Part shown: positions 1-5,702 of the stretch, in pieces
How the letters are laid out: each line of letters begins with the position of its first letter
How positions within the stretch are numbered: position 1 is the first letter of the stretch
Source: Bacteroidota bacterium
Lineage (GTDB): Bacteria; Bacteroidota; Bacteroidia; B-17B0; Aurantibacillaceae
Direction of reading: 5' to 3'
Assembly: GCA_025359355.1 (NCBI GenBank)
Contig: JANYGR010000302.1
Location: forward strand, 1-6,091
DNA length: 6,091 nt
The notes under the pieces: model-generated
Databases searched by the model: none
What the model was told of the DNA's origin: nothing
What the model saw: the letters and a program-made list of their open reading frames with translations, nothing else
Program-made: the position numbers and the translations under genes

Positions 1-397
1 CATTTTTTTTCTTGTAAATGAGTGCATTTGCATTTGCATCATCAATTAATTCTTTTGCAATATCAACACCAATTAAATTGGTGAAGCCGCATTGTTCGGC
101 TACAAACAAGGCTCTCCCTTTTCCACAACCATAATCAATAAATGGATTTTGTTTAATTTCGGGAGGTAATTTATTGAATAAAGAAAATAAAATGTAATAA
201 CTAGCTCCTTGGTAATGGTGGTTTTGTTCGGAACTGTCTCCTGCAAGCGTTAAGCTATCAAGGTTTACAATACTGTGTGTATTGATGCCTAATTGTTTTT
301 CATATTTGCCTTCGTAGGTTAGTAATTTAAAGGTGTTGACGGATCCTCTGTAATACAGTGATCGAAAAAAATAGTAGATATATTGAAATAATTTCAT
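1..397 (-). CDS. Class I SAM-dependent methyltransferase, N-terminal part (cut by left edge)
   Basis: The gene starts at the ATG whose A is position 397 and stays open for 132 codons to the window edge, so the C-terminus is missing. Residues 86-95 (FIDYGCGKGR) form the glycine-rich SAM-binding motif I of Rossmann-fold methyltransferases. Residues 108-112 (LIGVD) are the end of strand beta-2, whose acidic residue D112 usually binds the ribose hydroxyls of SAM. About 80 residues precede the fold, with an aromatic-rich start (YIYYFFRSLYYR) that could be a membrane-contacting helix. The G-K-G-R form of motif I occurs in a group of small bacterial methyltransferases of unknown substrate, so I do not name a target. 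The gene diverges from rel and has its own candidate promoter at 425-455. The fold assignment is firm; the substrate is unknown. Confidence 0.85.
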   Translation of the reverse strand, partial: MKLFQYIYYFFRSLYYRGSVNTFKLLTYEGKYEKQLGINTHSIVNLDSLTLAGDSSEQNHHYQGASYYILFSLFNKLPPEIKQNPFIDYGCGKGRALFVAEQCGFTNLIGVDIAKELIDDANANALIYKKKN

Positions 398-424
398 CAG
401 TTAAAACAATCATTGATTAAAATG

Positions 425-455
425 TAAATCTACTAAAAGACGATTAGTAAACAAT
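425..455 (-). promoter_or_regulatory. Candidate Bacteroidota-type promoter for the methyltransferase
   Basis: Read on the minus strand, ATTG (452-455) is followed by 19 bases and then TAGATTTA (425-432). The known Bacteroidota vegetative consensus is TTTG, about 19-21 bases, then TAnnTTTG, so both boxes match except for one base each and the spacing is right. Transcription would begin near 418, giving a leader of about 20 bases before the ATG at 397. In AT-rich DNA such matches also arise by chance, so this remains a prediction. Confidence 0.35.
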
Positions 456-480
456 AACTGCTGTATTATATATTAAAAGG

Positions 481-652
481 ACTTTTTTTCTATCTTTTTC
501 CTTAGATGAAAAAGAAACAAAAAATCAAGTCAAAAATATGCTCTACGCTCCTCACGGAATTCTACGATTTTTACGTTCCGCAAGTGCTACACTAAAATCT
601 TGAATTCTCGTTTCACCTCGACACTTCTCGCATTTTTGACAACCCTACGCTC
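481..652 (-). repeat. Intergenic repeat element, left copy (related to 3111-3290, inverted)
   Basis: This non-coding block occupies the methyltransferase-rel gap. On the minus strand its end reads TTGACTTGA then TTTTTGTTTCTTTTT, followed by a hairpin. The hairpin is an 8-bp perfect stem, 493-500 with 508-515, and a 7-base loop. The same core recurs in the opposite orientation at 3217-3250. Inside the block, 9-bp inverted repeats GTCAAAAAT (529-537) and ATTTTTGAC (632-640) enclose 94 bases, and CTACGCTC is directly repeated at 543-550 and 645-652. From memory, short intergenic repeats with this TTTGTTTCTTTT core and GAGCGTAG-type motifs are abundant in many Bacteroidota genomes; I cannot check copy number here. 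No T-run follows the hairpin on either strand, so I do not call it a terminator. Outer limits are approximate. Confidence 0.55.
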
Positions 653-815
653 TTATTCTAATAAACATTTTCTTTAAATAATCTATTTCGTTTGTTGTAA
701 TTGTTTAAAACAGCATTTAATTAGAAATATTTTTTCTAAATTATTAGTATAACTACAATAATAAGTCTTTCATCATTTCGTTAAACGGTTTAGTATAAAA
801 CCTTGAAAATTAGAT

Positions 816-850
816 GGTAATTCTTGCATCTGCAACAAAAAAAAATTACC
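816..850 (+). promoter_or_regulatory. rel: Nested inverted repeat in the rel leader
   Basis: GGTAATT (816-822) and AATTACC (844-850) are a perfect 7-bp inverted repeat. Between them lies a second one, TTGCA (824-828) and TGCAA (831-835), separated by TC. The inner unit is a 12-bp near-perfect palindrome, TTGCATCTGCAA, of operator-like form; the outer arms could fold in RNA. The rel ATG follows 21 bases later. The remainder of 653-871 is AT-rich, and I see no convincing -33/-7 promoter in it, although the rel promoter should lie there. The symmetry is certain; its function is inferred only from position. Confidence 0.3.
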
Positions 851-871
851 TTCAACACATAAAATTATTTT

Positions 872-3070
872 ATGCAAATTGATATAGAGTCAGAAAAGAA
901 AGAAATATTAAACCGCTATAAAGCTTTAATGCAGGCTTGTAAGCGTCGTTTAGAAAAAGGAGACAAAGAAATTATTCGTAAGGCTTTTGAAGTAGCTGTT
1001 GAGGCACATAAAGAAATGCGTCGGAAATCAGGAGAGCCTTATATTTATCATCCGATAGCCGTAGCGCAAATTTGTGCTGAAGAAATTGGCTTAGGAACTA
1101 CTGCTATTGTTTGCGCTCTTTTACACGATACAGTTGAAGATACTGATATGACGCTAGAAGACGTTAAAGGTATGTTTGGCGAAAAAGTATCTCAAATTAT
1201 CGATGGCTTAACTAAAATATCAGGAGTATTTGACCACACATCATCTATTCAAGCTGAAAATTTTAGAAAGATGTTGCTAACGCTTTCTGAAGATGTACGT
1301 GTTATCTTAATTAAACTGGCAGATCGATTGCATAATATGCGCACGCTTGATCACATGAAACGTGACAAGCAAATGAAAATTGCCAGCGAAACATTGTATC
1401 TCTATGCTCCATTAGCCCACCGTTTGGGACTAAATACCATTAAATCTGAATTAGAAGATTTAGGATTAAAATATACCAATGAAGATTGGTATAATGTTGT
1501 TGCTCATAAATTAGAGGAGACAGAAGTTGCTCGTAAAAAATACATTAAAAATTTTATTGATCCCTTAAATGAAATTTTAAAGGAACAAGGATTTAAGTTT
1601 AAAATATTTGGCAGACCTAAGTCTATTTATTCTATTTATCATAAAATTAAAAATAAAGGCGTTCCGTTTGAGGAAATTTATGATTTGTTTGCTATTCGCA
1701 TAGTGATTGATACACCGCTTGAAAGTGAAAAAGCAGATTGCTGGAAAATATATTCTATCATCACCGATTTTTATCATCCTAATCCTGATCGTTTACGCGA
1801 TTGGATTTCTACTCCTAAAAGTAATGGTTACGAAAGTTTGCATACAACCGTAATGGGGCCAGAAGGGAAGTGGGTTGAGGTGCAAATACGTTCGCTACGT
1901 ATGGATGAATTAGCTGAAATGGGTTATGCGGCTCATTGGAAGTATAAAGATTCGGCTGCGGAAAAAGAAAGTAACTTAGAAAATTGGTTACGTCGTATTC
2001 GCGAAATGCTTGATAATCCTGATCCAAACGCATTAGAGTTTATTGATGATTTTAAATTAAATTTATTTGCTGACGAAATTTTTATTTTTACCCCTAAGGG
2101 TGATATGAAGAGTTTACCAACGACTGCTACGGCGCTCGATTTTGCGTTTGAAATTCATACCAAGGTTGGAGAGCAGTGTATTGGTGCCAAGGTCAATCAT
2201 AAGTTAGTGCCTTTAAGCTATCAATTAAAAAGTGGCGATCAGGTAGAAATTCTTACGTCTTCGAAGCAATCACCTAAAGAGGATTGGATCAATTACGTGG
2301 TAACGGCACGCGCTAAATCAAAAATTAAATCGGCATTAAAAGAAAGTAGAAGGAAAATAGCGGAAGATGGAAAAGAAATGTTGGAAAAGAAATTTTATAA
2401 ATGCAAATTAGATTATACGTTGCAAAACGTGAATGAGTTTGTTACTTTTTTAAGATTACCATCTTCGGGAGAATTATTTTATCGCACGGCTTTAGGCAAT
2501 ATTGATGTTAAAGAAATCAAAGAATTTTATGAGTTTAAAATTCATCCTGAAAAATTCAAACCTAAAAAAATTGAAAAGAAAATAGAGGAGCTAGTTACTA
2601 ATGTTCGTGGTAGTTCGGATTTGTTGGTTATTGGTGACGATATGCAAAAATTGGATTATGGCTTATCGCCATGCTGCACGCCAATTCCGGGAGATGATGT
2701 ATTTGGTTTTGTTACCGTTAACGAAGGAATCAAAATACATCGAGTTAATTGCCCTAATGCGGTTAAGTTATTATCAAACTATGCTTATCGCGTTGTAAAA
2801 GCAAAATGGAATAATGATCATTTAATTTCATTTTTGGCAGGTATTAAAATTATGGGTACCGATGAAATTGGATTGGTAAATAACATTACTAAAATTATTT
2901 CAAGTCAATTAAACATTAATATGCGTTCTATTAGTTTTGACACGGAGGATGGAATCTTTGAAGGAACGATCATGGTTTTTGTGCATGATGCGAAGCATTT
3001 AAGTCACTTAATAGATAATTTAATGAAAGTAAAGGGTGTGACTAGTGTTATCAGGATTGATAACAATTAG
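872..3070 (+). CDS. rel: Bifunctional (p)ppGpp synthetase/hydrolase, Rel/SpoT family
   Basis: This long RSH enzyme makes (p)ppGpp by transferring pyrophosphate from ATP to GTP or GDP, and hydrolyses it again, setting the stringent response. At 732 residues it has the usual full length. Domains in order: HD hydrolase, about 35-190, with metal ligands H60, H85-D86 and D151 and the catalytic E89-D90 pair; synthetase, about 240-360, with GRPKS (247-251), D271, NGYESLHT (318-325) and E336 in EVQIR; TGS, about 401-462; helical domain to about 575; zinc-finger-type CC domain with C601-C602, H623 and C627; ACT/RRM, about 653-730. All hydrolase residues are present, so I expect both activities, unlike the hydrolase-dead E. 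coli RelA. ATG 872 is the first start giving the normal N-terminus; no Shine-Dalgarno is visible. A 7-bp hairpin covers the last codons, and a Fur-family gene follows after a repeat-filled gap. Confidence 0.97.
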   Translation: MQIDIESEKKEILNRYKALMQACKRRLEKGDKEIIRKAFEVAVEAHKEMRRKSGEPYIYHPIAVAQICAEEIGLGTTAIVCALLHDTVEDTDMTLEDVKGMFGEKVSQIIDGLTKISGVFDHTSSIQAENFRKMLLTLSEDVRVILIKLADRLHNMRTLDHMKRDKQMKIASETLYLYAPLAHRLGLNTIKSELEDLGLKYTNEDWYNVVAHKLEETEVARKKYIKNFIDPLNEILKEQGFKFKIFGRPKSIYSIYHKIKNKGVPFEEIYDLFAIRIVIDTPLESEKADCWKIYSIITDFYHPNPDRLRDWISTPKSNGYESLHTTVMGPEGKWVEVQIRSLRMDELAEMGYAAHWKYKDSAAEKESNLENWLRRIREMLDNPDPNALEFIDDFKLNLFADEIFIFTPKGDMKSLPTTATALDFAFEIHTKVGEQCIGAKVNHKLVPLSYQLKSGDQVEILTSSKQSPKEDWINYVVTARAKSKIKSALKESRRKIAEDGKEMLEKKFYKCKLDYTLQNVNEFVTFLRLPSSGELFYRTALGNIDVKEIKEFYEFKIHPEKFKPKKIEKKIEELVTNVRGSSDLLVIGDDMQKLDYGLSPCCTPIPGDDVFGFVTVNEGIKIHRVNCPNAVKLLSNYAYRVVKAKWNNDHLISFLAGIKIMGTDEIGLVNNITKIISSQLNINMRSISFDTEDGIFEGTIMVFVHDAKHLSHLIDNLMKVKGVTSVIRIDNN
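3046..3065 (+). other. Hairpin over the last codons of rel
   Basis: TGTTATC (3046-3052) and GATAACA (3059-3065) form a perfect 7-bp stem with a 6-base loop, ending three bases before the rel stop codon (3068-3070). The hexamer TAGTGT is also repeated, at 3043-3048 and 3068-3073, on either side of it. No T-run follows, so this is not a classical intrinsic terminator. It could protect the mRNA 3' end, or be an accident of the coding sequence. Confidence 0.3.
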
Positions 3071-3110
3071 TGTCAGTAAGAAAACTTCAATTTAATAAGT
3101 TAACGCATAC

Positions 3111-3290
3111 GTTGGTAATTGTGCGGCTGGCGTGGACGAACGGCGTGAACTACAATTTTTTCGGTGGCATTGCGAAGACTTTTGTGCGAGAAAAGAATTG
3201 GAGTTGGCGTTCGTTCTTGACTTTTGTTTCTTTTGGTCAAGCAAAAGAAAATAAGAAAATAAAATCCATTGTTTTTTGGCAAGGAGTCTA
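3111..3290 (+). repeat. Intergenic repeat element, right copy, with two competing hairpins
   Basis: This block fills most of the 273-base gap between rel and the Fur-family gene. Its upstream half is visibly richer in G+C than its surroundings and carries ACGAACG (3136-3142) facing CGTTCGT (3208-3214). The downstream half matches the core of the 481-652 element in inverse orientation. It can fold in two exclusive ways. TTTCTTTTG (3227-3235) pairs with CAAAAGAAA (3242-3250) as a 9-bp stem, or CTTGAC (3216-3221) pairs with GTCAAG (3236-3241), which is exactly the loop of the first hairpin. A 73-codon frame with a GTG start crosses it, but its translation is low-complexity repeat sequence with no recognisable fold, so I treat it as non-coding. 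Limits are approximate. Confidence 0.5.
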
Positions 3291-3343
3291 ATAAATAATG
3301 TAAAATAATTGAAGATAATTGTACCTTTAGATACGATAATACC

Positions 3344-3838
3344 ATGATGACCCAAGAAACGAAAGAAGCTGTAGAGAAAATTTTAATCGATTACCTCGAA
3401 AAAAATAAACATCGGAAAACCTCTGAGCGCTTTGCCATACTTAATGAAATATACTCGCACGACGGACACTTTGATATTGAGGGATTATATGTGATGATGA
3501 AAAATAAAAAGTACCGTGTGAGTCGTGCTACTTTATATAATAACATTGAATTGCTTTTGGATGCGGGCTTAGTGGTGAAACATCAATTCGGAAAAAATTT
3601 AGCGCAGTTTGAAAAGGCTTATAAATTTAAACAACATGATCATTTAATTTGTAGCGATTGCGAAAAGGTATTTGAATTTTGCGACCCTCGTATTATGCAA
3701 ATACAGCGTATGGCAGAGGATATGCTTAACTTTGATGTGTTCCATCATTCGCTTAATTTCTTTGCAAAATGCCGTGGGTTGAAGGAAAATGGTGTATGCG
3801 AACATAAAAAACAAAAAACAGAATCAAAATCAAATTAA
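3344..3838 (+). CDS. Fur-family metal-responsive transcriptional regulator
   Basis: The 164-residue protein belongs to the Fur/Zur/PerR family, metal-sensing dimers that usually repress iron, zinc or peroxide-response genes. A winged helix spans about residues 20-90, with SRATLYNNIELLLDAGLV (60-77) as the recognition helix region. HDHLIC (98-103) starts the dimerisation domain. Aligned with E. coli Fur, the sensor ligands are kept as H42, E90, H98 and H100, and H135 matches H125. Structural zinc cysteines are C103-C106 and C143 plus C152. The last pair is 8 residues apart, against 4 in E. coli Fur and 2 in many relatives, and a Lys-rich tail follows. The start is ATG 3344 or the adjacent ATG 3347; no Shine-Dalgarno is evident. 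Two GATAAT hexamers lie just upstream (3314-3319, 3335-3340). The STAS gene begins 11 bases after the stop, so the two are probably one transcript. Whether it senses Fe, Zn or peroxide cannot be read from sequence. Confidence 0.92.
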   Translation: MMTQETKEAVEKILIDYLEKNKHRKTSERFAILNEIYSHDGHFDIEGLYVMMKNKKYRVSRATLYNNIELLLDAGLVVKHQFGKNLAQFEKAYKFKQHDHLICSDCEKVFEFCDPRIMQIQRMAEDMLNFDVFHHSLNFFAKCRGLKENGVCEHKKQKTESKSN

Positions 3839-3849
3839 TTTATAGCTAT

Positions 3850-4194
3850 ATGGTACTTACATTTAATATAAAAGAAGAAAATACGATTCAACTACTTAAA
3901 TTAAGTGGTGAATTAATTGATAAAAATCAGGCAACAGAATTAATGATTGCGGTTGATGAATTATTAGAATTAGGTAAATCTAAGTTAATGATTGATTTGG
4001 CTGATTTAAAATACATGAATAGCAGTGGCTTAAATGTATTGATTCAGCTATTAACTAAAACCCGTACCAAAGGCGGAGAAAGCGTTATATATCACGTGAA
4101 TAAAAAAGTAAATGAACTATTGATTATTACAAAATTAAATACACTCTTTAAAGTAGCTAATACCAAAGAAGAAGCAATTGCTATGCTGGGATAG
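3850..4194 (+). CDS. Single-domain STAS protein, anti-sigma factor antagonist-like
   Basis: The whole 114-residue protein is one STAS domain, similar in length to SpoIIAA and RsbV. Strand-rich residues 1-20 (LLKLSGEL) lead to a helix, then LMIDLADLKYMNSSGLNVL (46-64), the family's signature loop. In this family a serine next to the S-S-G turn is phosphorylated by a partner anti-sigma kinase; here the candidates are S58 and S59. Residue 57 is Asn, where classical members have Asp (DSSG). In known systems the unphosphorylated form binds the anti-sigma factor and frees a sigma factor. No RsbW-like kinase, PP2C phosphatase or sigma gene is in the window, so its partner is unknown and a non-sigma role is equally possible. 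It follows the Fur-family gene by 11 bases, and the start codon overlaps the perfect palindrome TATAGCTATA (3841-3850). Confidence 0.9.
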   Translation: MVLTFNIKEENTIQLLKLSGELIDKNQATELMIAVDELLELGKSKLMIDLADLKYMNSSGLNVLIQLLTKTRTKGGESVIYHVNKKVNELLIITKLNTLFKVANTKEEAIAMLG

Positions 4195-4220
4195 TTTATT
4201 TAATAAACTGCTTATCAGTT
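4193..4220 (+). other. Two overlapping hairpins at the STAS stop codon
   Basis: AGTTTATT (4193-4200) and AATAAACT (4202-4209) are perfect inverted repeats around a single T and include the last two bases of the STAS stop codon. AACTG (4206-4210) and CAGTT (4216-4220) form a second stem that reuses 4206-4209, so only one can form at a time. The first is entirely A/T apart from one G-C pair, and there is no T-run afterwards. It may mark the end of the Fur-STAS transcript or be an operator for the downstream genes; the evidence is weak. Confidence 0.25.
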
Positions 4221-4294
4221 AGTGATATTCGTTCCGAAAAATAATGATTACAAATACATCAGATCGGAATAGTAACAAATTAAAATGGCAGATC

Positions 4295-4450
4295 ATGAAA
4301 TATACCCTCATTTTTATTGTACTATTTAGTTTATTTTTATTTTGTAAAAAAGAAACTAATATAGATATAATGGTTTATAACTACGTAATGGGGGAACCGG
4401 TTGCAAATGCTACTATTGTGTTTTTAGAACAATCGGGCACTAAGGCTTAA
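4295..4450 (+). CDS. Very short lipoprotein, probably a truncated remnant
   Basis: From the ATG at 4295 the product is 51 residues: MKYTLIFIVLFSLFLF is a lipoprotein signal peptide, followed by C17 and KKET, so the cysteine would be lipidated. The frame is also open from an ATG at 4244, but that would put 17 polar residues before the signal peptide, so I prefer 4295. The mature part contains VMGEPVANATIVFLEQ, which resembles the first two strands of the Ig-like or carboxypeptidase-regulatory beta-sandwich in Bacteroidota surface lipoproteins (typically a G-x-P-V-A-N-A pattern). The stop comes about 30 residues after the cysteine, too soon for such a domain to fold, and the other two frames do not obviously continue it. 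It is therefore either a decayed gene or a genuine miniature lipoprotein. The next gene starts 4 bases after its stop, so translation may be coupled. Confidence 0.5.
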   Translation: MKYTLIFIVLFSLFLFCKKETNIDIMVYNYVMGEPVANATIVFLEQSGTKA

Positions 4451-4454
4451 TATT

Positions 4455-5366
4455 ATGAATAGAAATATATTTACCATCACATTTTTCTTAGCTAGTTACT
4501 TTGTTTTTTCTCAAAATTATGTTGACTTATTAAAAGTAAGTGCAGGCACTTCGCTTAATAACAAATTTGATTCGAGTGCTACAAAAACAAATCTTAATGA
4601 CCTATCAGTTGATTTTACTGTTCCTATAAAAATAAATGATCGCTTATCATTGTTAACTGGCGTTATTTACGAAGAAATGCAAACAAAATTATTTTCGGAC
4701 GGAATGGTTAAAAATTTTGGATCAACAACTATTAAATTAGGATTTAATAAGCAATTAAATGAAAAATGGTCGGCAACAATTGTCGCACTTCCAAAAATAG
4801 CGTCTGATTATAATTCGTTTAATAACCGGGATTTTCAAATGGGAGGTATTGCCTTATTCAAATTCAAGAAACGTGATAATTTAAATTTTAAAACTGGCTT
4901 GTATTACAACTCCGAATTATTCGGAGCATTTTTTGTGCCCATGTTAGGTATGTACTACCAAAGTCCTAATAAAAAGTTTGAAGTCAATATCATGTTGCCA
5001 TTACAAGGGGATATGAATTACCAAGTTCTTTCTTTTATGAATATGGGAGTTAGTTTCAATGGTCAAACTCGCTCATATCATTTAAACAATATTACAGACG
5101 TCAATCCAAATACCTATGTTGTGAAAGCAACGAATGAATTGTTTGGTTATCTAAAATTCATTTTTACTAAAAGCATGAGTCTTCAAACTAAAGTAGGACA
5201 ATCATTTGCAAGAAGCTACAAAGTTTATGACTCCAATGATAAAGTGGATTTTGGTTTACCATTAACCTATATAGGGCATAAGCGTCAACAATTAAATTCA
5301 AAGTTTTCAAATGGCCTGATCTTTCAAGTAACCTTACTTTTCAGACTTAGCTTAGAGAAAAAATAA
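4455..5366 (+). CDS. DUF6268-like predicted outer-membrane beta-barrel protein
   Basis: The 303-residue protein starts with a clear Sec signal peptide (MNRNIFTITFFLASYFVFS, then QN), so it is exported. The rest is a series of alternating polar and hydrophobic beta-strands separated by Asn/Lys/Asp-rich turns, as in outer-membrane barrels. The stretch from about 130 to 190, with GLYYNSELFGAFFVPMLG (148-165) and NIMLPLQGDMNY (178-189), matches my memory of the DUF6268 family, which is typical of Bacteroidota and has no known function. The end (VTLLFRLSLEKK) has a last strand followed by a short charged tail rather than a terminal aromatic residue. It lies 4 bases after the short lipoprotein gene and probably shares its transcript. 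Six of 14 or fewer of its Asp codons are GAC, ordinary for this window. The barrel prediction is good; the family name is from recall, without a profile search. Confidence 0.72.
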   Translation: MNRNIFTITFFLASYFVFSQNYVDLLKVSAGTSLNNKFDSSATKTNLNDLSVDFTVPIKINDRLSLLTGVIYEEMQTKLFSDGMVKNFGSTTIKLGFNKQLNEKWSATIVALPKIASDYNSFNNRDFQMGGIALFKFKKRDNLNFKTGLYYNSELFGAFFVPMLGMYYQSPNKKFEVNIMLPLQGDMNYQVLSFMNMGVSFNGQTRSYHLNNITDVNPNTYVVKATNELFGYLKFIFTKSMSLQTKVGQSFARSYKVYDSNDKVDFGLPLTYIGHKRQQLNSKFSNGLIFQVTLLFRLSLEKK

Positions 5367-5702
5367 TATGATATCTCTTTTTACCTGCTCCTCTGTATGT
5401 GTCATATAACGGAATAAGTATTACCTTTTTTTTGTTTTTTAGTTGGTCAATGATAACGACTTAGTATGCTATAATTTAATGGCGTAAAAAAACTCCTTTG
5501 TTGGTAATGTCCACTTATCTGTGTAAAGGCGTATTGACGCCGTTAGCAATAGAATTAACTTAGTTAATGATAAGCAATGTAAATAGATAATTAAGTAACG
5601 CTTAGCGAACATAGGGGTGTTAGATAGCCGTATGTTTTGTATATTTATAGCGCTAAGCAATAAGTTATAGGCAAGCGTGCAGACAGACGAACCCGCAGAC
5701 TC
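5367..5702 (+). other. 336-base gap with a cluster of inverted repeats
   Basis: I see no gene here. The left part, to about 5527, is AT-rich with a T-run near 5426-5440 and no recognisable terminator stem. The right part is unusually structured. GGCGT (5528-5532) pairs with ACGCC (5537-5541). ATTAAC (5554-5559) pairs with GTTAAT (5563-5568). GCTTAGCG (5600-5607) pairs with CGCTAAGC (5651-5658), extended outward by TAAC (5596-5599) with GTTA (5664-5667) across a 5-base bulge and inward by AACATA (5608-5613) with TATGTT (5631-5636). AGCAAT occurs three times (5545-5550, 5573-5578, 5656-5661), the last two as TAAGCAAT. This could be a recombination site, a structured leader of the following lipoprotein, or a repeat; the sequence alone does not decide. 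Confidence 0.5.

Noticed and set aside
493..515. Intrinsic terminator from the left repeat hairpin
   Set aside because: The stem is A/T-rich and no T-run follows it on either strand.
1577..2033. Two minus-strand frames inside rel
   Set aside because: They are antisense shadows of a strongly conserved coding region.
2601..2798. 65-codon plus-strand frame inside rel
   Set aside because: It is an out-of-frame shadow of the conserved zinc-finger region.
481..3290. Composite transposon carrying rel between the two inverted repeats
   Set aside because: Rel is a core gene with normal composition, the repeats encode no transposase, and no target-site duplication is visible outside them.
3070..3291. 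73-codon plus-strand frame starting with GTG over the rel stop codon
   Set aside because: It lies within the intergenic repeat, its codon use and translation look like read-through of low-complexity repeat, and no family is recognisable.
3092..3355. Two overlapping minus-strand frames of 87 and 81 codons
   Set aside because: They are reverse readings of the same repeat and run into the Fur-family start region; no domain or signal is visible.
5420..5508. ATTACC and GGTAAT (5420-5425, 5503-5508) as a long-range stem
   Set aside because: Only six base pairs separated by about 77 bases in AT-rich DNA; expected by chance.
5469..5660. 63-codon minus-strand frame in the right-hand gap
   Set aside because: It overlaps the inverted-repeat cluster, has no recognisable domain, and its length is expected by chance in AT-rich DNA.
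5596..5667. Classical integron attC site
   Set aside because: GTTAGAT at 5619-5625 fits the GTTRRRY core, but it lies in the loop of the hairpin. The hairpin's own ends (AAGTAAC and GTTATAG) do not fit RYYYAAC/GTTRRRY, and I found no matching left core nearby. An integrase is not in the window.
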